NCBI RefSeq assembly: GCF_018860245.1
Contig: NZ_JAHKPD010000018.1
Location: forward strand, 329,206-393,205
Length of the DNA: 64,000 bases
Reading direction: 5' to 3'
From: Pseudotamlana agarivorans
GTDB taxonomy: Bacteria > Bacteroidota > Bacteroidia > Flavobacteriales > Flavobacteriaceae
The notes under the pieces are model-generated. The model searched no databases. It saw nothing but the letters and a program-made list of their open reading frames with translations, and was not told the DNA's origin. This document shows positions 14,540 to 23,166 of this stretch, piece by piece. The first letter of the stretch is position 1; each line of letters opens with the position of its first letter. The position numbers and the translations under genes were made by a program.

Positions 14540-17500
14540 ATGATTAAAAACGAAGTTAAAACAACGTGTTCATATTGTGGTGTAGGCTGCGGAATTATTG
14601 TTAAAAAAGACAGTAATGACAAGGTTATTGTTGAAGGAGATAAGGATCACCCTGTAAACCGAGGTATGTTGTGTTCAAAAGGTATGAACCTGCATTATGT
14701 GGCTAACGATACCTCCGATAGGATTTTATATCCAGAAATGCGATGGAGTCGCTCTCACCCTAGAGAACGTGTAAGTTGGGACGATGCCTTAGATCGTGCT
14801 GCGAGTGTTTTTAAATCCATCATAAAAAAGCATGGGCCAGATAGCGTCGCTTTTTATGTGTCTGGACAGAGTTTAACCGAAGAATATTATATAGCAAACA
14901 AGCTAACAAAAGGTTTTTTAGGAACCAATAATATAGATACCAACTCGCGACTTTGTATGAGTTCTGCCGTTGTTGGTTATAAGAAAACATTTGGGGAAGA
15001 TAGTGTGCCTATTTCTTATGCAGATATTGAATTGGCAGATACTTTTTTAATATCTGGAGCCAATCCGGCATGGTGTCATCCGATTCTTTTTAGACGTATT
15101 GAAAAGCGTAAAGAAGAGAACCCAGATGTAAAAATAATAGTTGTAGATCCTAGAAAAACAGATTCGGCAAACTTTGCCGATCTGCATTTACAATTACTTC
15201 CGGGTACCGATGTTATTTTGTATAATGCCATTGGGAGATGTTTGTATAAAAGCGGACTTATAGATGAAAAATTTATAAAAGACCATACCGACGGATTTGA
15301 TGGTTACAAGGACTTGATTTTTCAAACCTCTTTAAGAAAAGCCTCAAAATTATGTGGTGTATCTGAAGACGATATTAGAAAAGCAGCAAAATATATAGGG
15401 CTTTCAAAAGGATTTATTTCTATGTGGGCCATGGGACTTAACCAAAGTGTGGTGGGTACCGATAAAAATGTTTCGCTTTTAAACTTATCACTTATTACAG
15501 GACAAGTTGGGAAACCAGGTGCTGGTCCTTTTTCTCTTACTGGTCAGCCAAATGCGATGGGCGGACGTGAAGTAGGGGGTATGGCTAATCTATTAGCGGT
15601 ACATAAAGATTTAATGAATGAAGAGCACCGTCGTGAAGTAGCGCAGTTCTGGGGTGTTGATAAAATCAACCCGAAACCAGGGCTAACAGCAACCGAAATG
15701 TTTGATGCTCTTGAAAGTGGAAAGCTTAAAGCGGTTTGGATTGCTTGTACAAATCCCTTAGTGAGTTTACCAAATTCAAATCGTATAGAACGTGCCATGA
15801 AAAACGCTAAGTTTGTAGTGGTTCAAGATATATCTCATAAGTCAGATACCGTAGATTTTGCCGATTTAGTACTTCCTGCAGCAGGATGGCTGGAAAAAGA
15901 AGGTACCATGACGAATTCTGAAAGACGAATCTCATACCTGCCTAAAGAAATCGATGCTCCTGGAGAAGCAAGACCAGATGTTGAAATATTTTGTGATTTT
16001 GCACAACGCATGGGCTTCAGAGGGTTTAACTTTAGCAATGCTAGTGAAGTTTATGATGAATACGCTTCCATGACCAAAGGAACAAATATTGATGTATCTT
16101 TCTTAAACTACGACCGTTTAAAAAATGAAGGTACTTTTCAATGGCCAGTTCCAGAATACAGACACCCAGGAACACCTAGGTTATTTGAAGATAAAAAGTT
16201 TTATACACCAACGCAAAAGGCACAATTTAACTTACCAAGTACCATAGAAAATACATCGGTACAACCAAATGATGATTATCCACTTATTTTAACAACAGGA
16301 CGTGTTCGTGACCAATGGCACACGATGACAAAAACGGGGAAAGTATCGCGTTTAAAAACACATTACCCAACACCTGTTTTAGAAATTAACCCTGTAGACG
16401 CCTTTTTAAACAAAATTAAAGATGGCGATATTACCGAGATTTCTGGTGAAAACGGCATGGTTAGGGTGCGTGCAAAAATTACAGATACCATTAAAAAAGG
16501 TGTGGTGTTCTTGCCAATGCACTGGGGTAAGCAATTACAGAGCGACTTAAATAGAGCAAACAATTTAACGAATACACATGTTGATCCAACATCTAAAGAA
16601 CCAGATTTTAAATTCACACGAGTAGCTGTTTCAAAATATAATAAACCCGTTGAGAAAATTGTTATTGTAGGTGCGGGAGCAGCTGCATTCCGATTTGTTC
16701 AAAATTATAGAGAATACAACGAGATTGATGAAATTCACGTATTTTCTAAAGAGCCAAACTTATTTTACAATAGGGTTTTATTACCCGAATATGTCACCGA
16801 AGAATTATCTTGGGAACAACTTCTTAAAATTAAAGAAAAGGAATTAGGTAAATTAAATATCCATTTGCATCCAGAACGTTCAATTTTAAAAATTGATAAG
16901 GAAAGCAAGAAAGTTACCGATAGTAATAATGACGAGCATACATTCGATAAGCTTATTTTAGCAACTGGTAGTAGACCTTTTATTCCTAAAGATGTTCAAA
17001 TCGATTTACCTGGACGTTTTACTATGCGTAATAAAAGTGATGCCGATAGTTTTAAGTCTTACTTAGATGCTACAAATTTACCACCAGAGGAACAGCATGT
17101 TGTTATTGTTGGTGGTGGACTATTAGGATTGGAGTTAGCCGCTGCAATGAAGCATAAAAATGCTAAAATCACTATTATTCAACGTGCCTCACGTTTAATG
17201 GAGCGTCAACTAGATAAAGTGTCCAGTAAGTTATTAGCCTTAGATGTTCAAGAACGTGGTATTCAAATTTATTTCGATAACGAGGTAAGTACTGTGTTTG
17301 ATGATGAAGATACAGGTGAATTAAATATCACTCTTAAAAGTGGTAAGTGTATTACGGCCAATGCGATTGTTTATGCCATTGGAACTATTCCAAACGTAGA
17401 TATTGCCAGAGCAAATGGAATTTCTTGTAGTCGAGGCGTTAAGGTTAATCAGCATTTAGAATCTTCTCATAAAGATATTTTTGCCATTGGTGAAATTGCA

Positions 17501-18061
17501 GAATACAATAACAAGTTATTCGGAATTACGTCGGCTGCTGAAGAACAAGCAAATATTTTAGCCAATTTTATCGCAGGTGATATTAGTTGTGCTTATGATG
17601 GTTCTGTACTAATGAATATTTTAAAATTCAACGACTTAAACCTTTGTAGTATCGGTGATATTGATGTGCCTGAAAATGACGATAGCTACGAAGAAATTAT
17701 ATTTACCGATCTTAAGAAACGTTATTACAAAAAGTGTATTGTAAAAGACGACCTGTTAGTTGGTGCGGTTTTAATGGGTGATAAAAATGAATTTGCCGAA
17801 TTTAAAACCATGATTGAAAGTAAGATTGAAATGGCCGATAAGCGAAATACATTGCTTAGAGGTTCCTCAAACGACGCACCTGTATTAGGTAAATTAGTCT
17901 GTTCTTGTAGTCAAGTTGGTGCAGGAAATATTGAAGAAGCTATAGCAAAAGGATGTGATGATTTTACAGAATTATGTAATAAAACAGGCGCAGGATTAGG
18001 TTGTGGTAGTTGTAAAACTGAAGTTAGAGAAATACTTCAAAATTCAAAAGTATTAGCATAA
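14540..18061 (+). CDS. Fused assimilatory nitrate reductase: molybdopterin + FAD/NAD + BFD [2Fe-2S]
   Basis: The 1173-residue protein is a fusion. Residues 1 to about 695 are a NasA/NarB-type catalytic subunit with a [4Fe-4S] site (C10, C13, C17, C45 in CSYCGVGCG...GMLCSKG), molybdopterin-binding segments (ISGANPAWCHPILFRR, GQPNAMGGREVGGMANLL) and the C-terminal barrel (TTGRVRDQWHTMTKTGK). At about 705 an FAD/NAD oxidoreductase of the NirB/NasC type begins (IVIVGAGAAAFRFVQ; second Rossmann VVIVGGGLLGLELAAA). The C-terminus from about 1110 is a BFD-like [2Fe-2S] domain (VCSCSQ...GLGCGSCKTEV). In enteric bacteria these parts are separate catalytic and electron-transfer proteins. The fusion could pass electrons from NAD(P)H to nitrate within one chain, reducing nitrate to nitrite for NirBD. 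It overlaps the next gene by one base. Confidence 0.93.
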   Translation: MIKNEVKTTCSYCGVGCGIIVKKDSNDKVIVEGDKDHPVNRGMLCSKGMNLHYVANDTSDRILYPEMRWSRSHPRERVSWDDALDRAASVFKSIIKKHGPDSVAFYVSGQSLTEEYYIANKLTKGFLGTNNIDTNSRLCMSSAVVGYKKTFGEDSVPISYADIELADTFLISGANPAWCHPILFRRIEKRKEENPDVKIIVVDPRKTDSANFADLHLQLLPGTDVILYNAIGRCLYKSGLIDEKFIKDHTDGFDGYKDLIFQTSLRKASKLCGVSEDDIRKAAKYIGLSKGFISMWAMGLNQSVVGTDKNVSLLNLSLITGQVGKPGAGPFSLTGQPNAMGGREVGGMANLLAVHKDLMNEEHRREVAQFWGVDKINPKPGLTATEMFDALESGKLKAVWIACTNPLVSLPNSNRIERAMKNAKFVVVQDISHKSDTVDFADLVLPAAGWLEKEGTMTNSERRISYLPKEIDAPGEARPDVEIFCDFAQRMGFRGFNFSNASEVYDEYASMTKGTNIDVSFLNYDRLKNEGTFQWPVPEYRHPGTPRLFEDKKFYTPTQKAQFNLPSTIENTSVQPNDDYPLILTTGRVRDQWHTMTKTGKVSRLKTHYPTPVLEINPVDAFLNKIKDGDITEISGENGMVRVRAKITDTIKKGVVFLPMHWGKQLQSDLNRANNLTNTHVDPTSKEPDFKFTRVAVSKYNKPVEKIVIVGAGAAAFRFVQNYREYNEIDEIHVFSKEPNLFYNRVLLPEYVTEELSWEQLLKIKEKELGKLNIHLHPERSILKIDKESKKVTDSNNDEHTFDKLILATGSRPFIPKDVQIDLPGRFTMRNKSDADSFKSYLDATNLPPEEQHVVIVGGGLLGLELAAAMKHKNAKITIIQRASRLMERQLDKVSSKLLALDVQERGIQIYFDNEVSTVFDDEDTGELNITLKSGKCITANAIVYAIGTIPNVDIARANGISCSRGVKVNQHLESSHKDIFAIGEIAEYNNKLFGITSAAEEQANILANFIAGDISCAYDGSVLMNILKFNDLNLCSIGDIDVPENDDSYEEIIFTDLKKRYYKKCIVKDDLLVGAVLMGDKNEFAEFKTMIESKIEMADKRNTLLRGSSNDAPVLGKLVCSCSQVGAGNIEEAIAKGCDDFTELCNKTGAGLGCGSCKTEVREILQNSKVLA

Positions 18062-19491
18062 TGGACGAGCCATATAGAATTAAAATTAACGGAGGTGTGT
18101 TGTCTCCAGGAGAGTTAAAATACATTTGTGAAGCAGCTGAAAGCTTAGGTTTAGATGCGATTTCATTCGGTTCTCGACAAGATATTATTTTTCCAGAACA
18201 AATTGATGAAAGCAAGTTTGATCAATTTAATAAAATACAATTTATAAAACCTAAACGTGACGGTATTCAAAATATCGCATCGTCTTATGTTTCTGCTGAA
18301 ATTTTGCCAAGTACGTCCTGGTTAACAAGTGACCGCTATTTGTACATTTTGGAGCAGTTTAAGCACAAGTTAAAATTAAGAGTAAATATCACAGACCCAA
18401 AACAACGGTTGGTACCTTTATTTACAGGGAATGTGAATTTTATCGCCTCAGAACACGAAGATTATTGGTATTTGTACGTTAGACTTCCAGGTTGGAAAAA
18501 AACACTTATGTATCCGGCGCTAATTTATAGCTGGGATATGGACAAGATAGAAATTGCTATCGAAAACATTTTGCAAGAAGAGCCAGAAACAATAGAAACA
18601 GTTTTTGAATTGGTTAGCGATGCGGTTGATACCAACAACAGAACGGTTGATAAAAGCTTGGAAGTACCTTTTTATCCTTTCCCTTATTATGAGGGTATGA
18701 ACAGAATTGGTACAGACCGTTATTGGTTAGGTTTGTATTGGAGAAATAACCGTTACGATTTAAAATTTCTGAAAGCGATGTGTGAATTGTGTTCAGAAAA
18801 TAAAATTGGTAAAATTTCTATAACGCCTTGGAAGTCTTTTATAGTTAAAGGAATTCCTCAGAAATCGAAGTTACAATGGGAGAAATTTCTAGGAAAATAC
18901 GGTATTAACGTACGTCACTCTATGTTGGAAATGAACTGGCACTTACCGGTGAACGATCCTGATGCTTTAAATCTTAAAAAGTATTTGGTAACTAATTTCG
19001 ATCAGAATGACATTAGTACCTATGGTTTAACCTTCGGTATTACAAGTTACGAAAGTGATACTTATAATTTCACTTCAATCGTAATTGAAAAAAATAAACA
19101 GCCCGATCTTAAGGGGGATTTTAAAATAAGAGATACTTATAATCTATTATATGCCAAAAATTTCGACCCGAATACACGGAAATATATCATGCATGTTCAA
19201 GATGTGGATAAGGTGGAATTACCAGGCTTGTTAATGGAATTAAGTCAGTTGTATTTTGAACAATTAGGAACCGAACGTGATGAGGAAGAAGTTGAAGTGA
19301 TAAAGAAAGAAACTTCCGAAGAAGAGGTATATCAATGTTCAGATTGTTTAACGGTTTATAATGAGGTTTACGGCGATATCACTCAAGATATTGCACCAAA
19401 TACGTCATTTGAAGACTTGCCAGCAACTTATGAATGTTCTCTTTGTGAAGCCTCTAAAAGTAACTTTGAAAAGAAGGTCTTAGTAAAATAA
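18061..19491 (+). CDS. Siroheme-less nitrite/sulfite-reductase-like protein with C-terminal rubredoxin domain
   Basis: The 476-residue protein begins with a nitrite/sulfite reductase ferredoxin-like half domain (YRIKINGGVLSPGELKYI, then ISFGSRQDIIF), and a second copy appears near 215-330 (RIGTDRYWLGLYW, ISITPWKSFIVKGI). The cysteine pattern C-x5-C plus C-x3-C that binds siroheme and [4Fe-4S] is absent, so it should not be a nitrite reductase. The C-terminus is a rubredoxin-like domain with all four iron ligands (C426-x2-C429, C459-x2-C462), although the usual Gly after the first knuckle is Leu. The start codon overlaps the stop of the fused nitrate reductase (TAATG), so coupled expression is expected. 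A role as electron carrier or accessory subunit for that enzyme is inferred. Confidence 0.85.
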   Translation: MDEPYRIKINGGVLSPGELKYICEAAESLGLDAISFGSRQDIIFPEQIDESKFDQFNKIQFIKPKRDGIQNIASSYVSAEILPSTSWLTSDRYLYILEQFKHKLKLRVNITDPKQRLVPLFTGNVNFIASEHEDYWYLYVRLPGWKKTLMYPALIYSWDMDKIEIAIENILQEEPETIETVFELVSDAVDTNNRTVDKSLEVPFYPFPYYEGMNRIGTDRYWLGLYWRNNRYDLKFLKAMCELCSENKIGKISITPWKSFIVKGIPQKSKLQWEKFLGKYGINVRHSMLEMNWHLPVNDPDALNLKKYLVTNFDQNDISTYGLTFGITSYESDTYNFTSIVIEKNKQPDLKGDFKIRDTYNLLYAKNFDPNTRKYIMHVQDVDKVELPGLLMELSQLYFEQLGTERDEEEVEVIKKETSEEEVYQCSDCLTVYNEVYGDITQDIAPNTSFEDLPATYECSLCEASKSNFEKKVLVK

Positions 19492-19693
19492 AAAATAAAG
19501 TTTAATTTGAATACTTGTTTTGTATTGTCATTACCAGGTCACGAGTAATCTCACCAAAACTAGAATGATTCTTCAGTTGTATCCTTCTACTAAATGACAA
19601 AATCAATATAATTTTATTTCAGTTTACAGACAATTAAAAAAAGAATCAAAAAAACGAGTGTTATAGAATAAATTACAAATTACTTTTGCTCGA

Positions 19694-19780
19694 ATGCGAT
19701 GTCTCATAGGTACTGGATGTGTTTTAAATATGCTTGGGTTTATATTTAATTAATCAACACTAGTGCTAGAGATATCGCAT
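19694..19780 (+). repeat. Long inverted repeat downstream of the nitrate reductase operon
   Basis: ATGCGATGTCTC (19694-19705) pairs with GAGATATCGCAT (19769-19780) over 12 bp with a single G-U pair, enclosing 63 nt; TATTTTTT follows at 19780-19787. It could be an operon terminator, a small structured RNA or a decayed mobile element end. It lies in the otherwise empty 481-bp stretch 19492-19972. Confidence 0.5.
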
Positions 19781-19972
19781 TATTTTTTACCGATATTTGA
19801 TTAATAACTAAGGTTCTTTTATTTCTTTTAAGATAAATGAGCCGCTTTAAGGTTTTCACTAAGTCTGCTTATTTTACCTAAATAAAATTTAAGTTACTTT
19901 TTTTACTTCTGAACATCGTATCATTTGATTTTTTTAAATATTTGTGCGAAAGCTCATACTTATTTTAGCTTC

Positions 19973-20881
19973 ATGGAAACAAATACAAAACAATTTTGGT
20001 ACGGTGTGATTATTGGTGTTTTAGGCGTGGTGCTTTTTTCATCAAAAGCCGTTATGGTGAAGTTAGCTTACAATTATAATATTGATCCCATCAGTATTTT
20101 GTTGTTACGTATGCTATTTTCGTTTCCAATTTATGTGGTTATAGCTTTCATTTATAGCAAGAAAAAAAACGAAGTCGATATTGCCAAAAGCGATTATATA
20201 TGGTTGATCTTTTTTGGAGTCGTGGGTTATTACTTGGCGAGTTATTTTGACTTTGTTGGACTTAAATACATCAAGGCCAGTTTAGAGCGCATCATTTTAT
20301 TTTTATATCCAACTATCGTTTTAATTTTAAATCGCGTGTTTTTAAAACGACCAATAACCAAAATACAAACATCAGCCATTGCTTTAACCTATATAGGTGT
20401 TGTTATTGCTTTTTGGGATGAAGTCGCTATATCCGGCAGTGATAGCTTTTTAGGTGGTGCTTTTGTGTTATTAAGTGCAATTACCTATGCAACGTATTTG
20501 GTTGGTACCGGTTGGTTAATCCCAAAATTTGGTGTAGTAAAATTTACAGCATACGCCATGATCGTATCCTGTGTGAGTGTGTTTATTCATTATAGTATCG
20601 TGAGCGATGTGGATTTGTTTAGTTTTTCATGGCAAGTTTATGCTTTAGGTTTTATTATAGCGGTGTTCGCTACAGTAATCCCTTCTTTTTTGGTGTCGAC
20701 ATCAATTAAAATGATTAGCTCCTCGAATTTTGCTATTGTAGCAGGAATCGGGCCTATTTCGACGATAATTTTGGCTTCTATTTTTTTGAATGAAGTTTTA
20801 ACGGGATTACAGTTTTTTGGAGCTTTAGTGGTGATTGTTGGTATTTTGGTGGTGTCACTTAAAAAAGAAAAGCAGGCTTAA
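19973..20881 (+). CDS. EamA/DMT-family transporter
   Basis: An integral membrane protein of 302 residues with ten predicted helices in two EamA halves (FWYGVIIGVLGVVLFSSKAVMVKLAY at the start; GFIIAVFATVIPSFLVSTSIKMISSSN and GPISTIILASIFLNEVLTGLQFFGALVVIVGI in the second half). Members of this drug/metabolite superfamily export or import small metabolites; the substrate cannot be predicted. The open frame extends upstream to a TTG at 19925, but the ATG at 19973 (METNTKQFW) places the first helix normally and is preferred. It is monocistronic between the nitrate operon and parE. Confidence 0.88.
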   Translation: METNTKQFWYGVIIGVLGVVLFSSKAVMVKLAYNYNIDPISILLLRMLFSFPIYVVIAFIYSKKKNEVDIAKSDYIWLIFFGVVGYYLASYFDFVGLKYIKASLERIILFLYPTIVLILNRVFLKRPITKIQTSAIALTYIGVVIAFWDEVAISGSDSFLGGAFVLLSAITYATYLVGTGWLIPKFGVVKFTAYAMIVSCVSVFIHYSIVSDVDLFSFSWQVYALGFIIAVFATVIPSFLVSTSIKMISSSNFAIVAGIGPISTIILASIFLNEVLTGLQFFGALVVIVGILVVSLKKEKQA

Positions 20882-20995
20882 TTGGGTTCTCAACAATGAA
20901 TAAATAATTATTGTTAATTACTTTGTGACTCTGCTATTTCATTTTTTACTTGGTTGTGCTATATTAGCGTTCTATCTTAACCACATCTCTTATTA

Positions 20996-22846
20996 ATGGC
21001 TGAAAACTCTAACTACACCGAAGACAATATTCGTTCATTAGACTGGAAAGAACATATCCGTATGCGTCCAGGAATGTATATTGGAAAACTTGGTGACGGG
21101 TCTTCTCCAGACGATGGTATTTATATTCTACTTAAAGAAGTTCTAGATAACTCCATTGACGAATATGTTATGGGAGCCGGGAAAACCATCGAAATTTCTA
21201 TTCAAGGTGCCAAAGTAACGGTTCGCGATTACGGGCGTGGTATACCTTTAGGAAAAGTAGTAGATGTGGTTTCCAAAATGAACACCGGTGGAAAGTACGA
21301 CTCTAAAGCCTTCAAGAAATCTGTTGGTTTAAATGGGGTAGGTACCAAAGCAGTAAATGCTTTATCTTCATTTTTTAGAGTAGAATCAACGCGTGATAGT
21401 AAGAGCGCTTCCGCGGAATTTGAGCAAGGTAACCTCACAAATGAAGAGTTTTTAGAAGAAACCTCCCGAAGAAAAGGTACCAAAGTATCATTTATTCCTG
21501 ATGAGCTCATTTTCAAAAACTATAAATTTAGAAGTGAATATATCGTGAAAATGCTTAAAAACTATGTGTACCTGAATCCGGGTTTAACCATAGTTTTTAA
21601 CGGCGAGAAATATTATAGTGAAAACGGGTTAAAGGATTTATTAAGTGAAAATATTAATGAATCCGATCGTTTGTATCCTATAATTCACTTAAGAGGTGAC
21701 GATATTGAAATCGCCATAACACATAGTAAAACCCAATACAGCGAAGAATACCATTCTTTTGTTAACGGTCAAAATACAACACAGGGAGGAACGCACTTAA
21801 ACGCTTTTAGAGAGTCTATAGTAAAAACCATAAGAGAGTTTTATGGCAAAAACTACGATGCTTCAGATATTAGAAAATCTGTGGTAAGTGCTATCGCTAT
21901 AAAAGTGATGGAACCTGTATTCGAAAGTCAGACGAAAACAAAATTAGGGTCAACCGATATGGGCGGTGAACTGCCAACGGTTAGAACCTATATTAACGAC
22001 TTTGTAAAACGTTATTTAGATAATTATTTACATAAAAATCAAGATACTGCTGAAAAAATTCAGCGCAAAATACTTCAAGCCGAACGTGAAAGAAAAGAGC
22101 TTTCGGGTATTAGAAAATTAGCGAAAGACCGTGCTAAAAAAGCAAGTCTTCACAATAAAAAATTGCGAGATTGTCGTGTGCATTTTGGAGATACTAAAAA
22201 CGAAAGAAACCTAGAAACGACTTTGTTTATCACAGAGGGAGATTCGGCTTCGGGTAGTATTACTAAATCACGAGATGTAAATACTCAAGCCGTTTTTAGT
22301 TTAAAAGGGAAACCATTAAACTGTTATGGTTTAACGAAAAAAATTGTTTACGAAAATGAAGAATTTAATTTACTTCAAGCCGCTTTAAATATTGAGGAAT
22401 CTTTAGAAGATTTACGTTATAATAACGTCGTGATTGCTACCGATGCCGATGTTGATGGTATGCATATTCGTTTGTTATTAATCACTTTTTTTCTTCAGTT
22501 TTTTCCAGAAGTAATCAAGGAAGGGCATTTGTATATTTTACAAACGCCATTATTCCGTGTTAGAAATAAAAAGGAAACTATTTATTGTTATTCAGAAGAA
22601 GAAAGAAGAAACGCGATTGAAAAGCTAAAGCCAAAACCAGAAATCACGCGATTTAAAGGGCTTGGTGAAATCTCTCCAGATGAGTTTAAGCATTTTATTG
22701 GTGAAGACATTCGTTTGGATCCAATAATGTTAGATCATAACATGTCTATTGAAGATTTGTTAGCATTTTATATGGGTAAAAACACACCCTCAAGACAAGA
22801 ATTTATCATCGACAATCTAAAAGTAGAATTAGATATCATCGAGTAA
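20996..22846 (+). CDS. parE: DNA topoisomerase IV subunit B (ParE)
   Basis: The 616-residue protein is a type IIA topoisomerase B subunit: GHKL ATPase at about 25-220 ([40 protein letters not shown]), transducer at about 220-390, and TOPRIM with E414-GDSASGS and the DADVDG metal site. The C-terminus ends [17 protein letters not shown]...[21 protein letters not shown]. It is shorter than GyrB and is next to the ParC gene, which supports ParE over GyrB. With ParC it decatenates chromosomes after replication. Confidence 0.94.
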   Translation: MAENSNYTEDNIRSLDWKEHIRMRPGMYIGKLGDGSSPDDGIYILLKEVLDNSIDEYVMGAGKTIEISIQGAKVTVRDYGRGIPLGKVVDVVSKMNTGGKYDSKAFKKSVGLNGVGTKAVNALSSFFRVESTRDSKSASAEFEQGNLTNEEFLEETSRRKGTKVSFIPDELIFKNYKFRSEYIVKMLKNYVYLNPGLTIVFNGEKYYSENGLKDLLSENINESDRLYPIIHLRGDDIEIAITHSKTQYSEEYHSFVNGQNTTQGGTHLNAFRESIVKTIREFYGKNYDASDIRKSVVSAIAIKVMEPVFESQTKTKLGSTDMGGELPTVRTYINDFVKRYLDNYLHKNQDTAEKIQRKILQAERERKELSGIRKLAKDRAKKASLHNKKLRDCRVHFGDTKNERNLETTLFITEGDSASGSITKSRDVNTQAVFSLKGKPLNCYGLTKKIVYENEEFNLLQAALNIEESLEDLRYNNVVIATDADVDGMHIRLLLITFFLQFFPEVIKEGHLYILQTPLFRVRNKKETIYCYSEEERRNAIEKLKPKPEITRFKGLGEISPDEFKHFIGEDIRLDPIMLDHNMSIEDLLAFYMGKNTPSRQEFIIDNLKVELDIIE

Positions 22847-22944
22847 AAGTGATCTGATTTTCATGCCTGTTTTTAGATTTAAAATAAGGTGTAATTTGGT
22901 AATAAATTTTAGTTAAAAATAGTTAAGAAATTTATCTGAAAACG

Positions 22945-22952
22945 TAACTTTG
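22945..22952 (+). promoter_or_regulatory. Candidate -7 element before the 47-codon ORF and parC
   Basis: TAACTTTG matches TAnnTTTG exactly, 67 bp before the ATG at 23020. No clear -33 TTTG is seen. It implies that the small ORF and parC may be transcribed separately from parE. Confidence 0.45.
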
Positions 22953-23019
22953 TAGCGTTAAAAAAAGATAAATTTATTTGAAAAACATCCTACTTTAGTG
23001 GGAGTAAAACTTAACTAAG

Positions 23020-23163
23020 ATGTTATACGCAAAGAAAGAAGAATTAGAAGTAGTACGTTCATACGAGTATTTACATGTACACCCAGCTAAAGATCAAGTA
23101 ACTAGATTGCATGCGCGTGGAAGAGTAATGCTTAATGGCAGACCAAAACCAGTTAAAAAGTAA
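23020..23163 (+). CDS. Small basic 47-residue protein between parE and parC
   Basis: A 48-codon frame runs from ATG 23020 to TAA 23163. The product starts MLYAKKEELEVVRSYEYLHV and ends RGRVMLNGRPKPVKK. It is basic, soluble and without cysteines. The stop lies 3 bp before the parC ATG (23167), a spacing expected for a coupled gene, and a promoter-like element lies upstream. I do not recognise a family. The regular spacing and normal codon use suggest a real small gene. Confidence 0.6.
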   Translation: MLYAKKEELEVVRSYEYLHVHPAKDQVTRLHARGRVMLNGRPKPVKK

Positions 23164-23166
23164 TTA

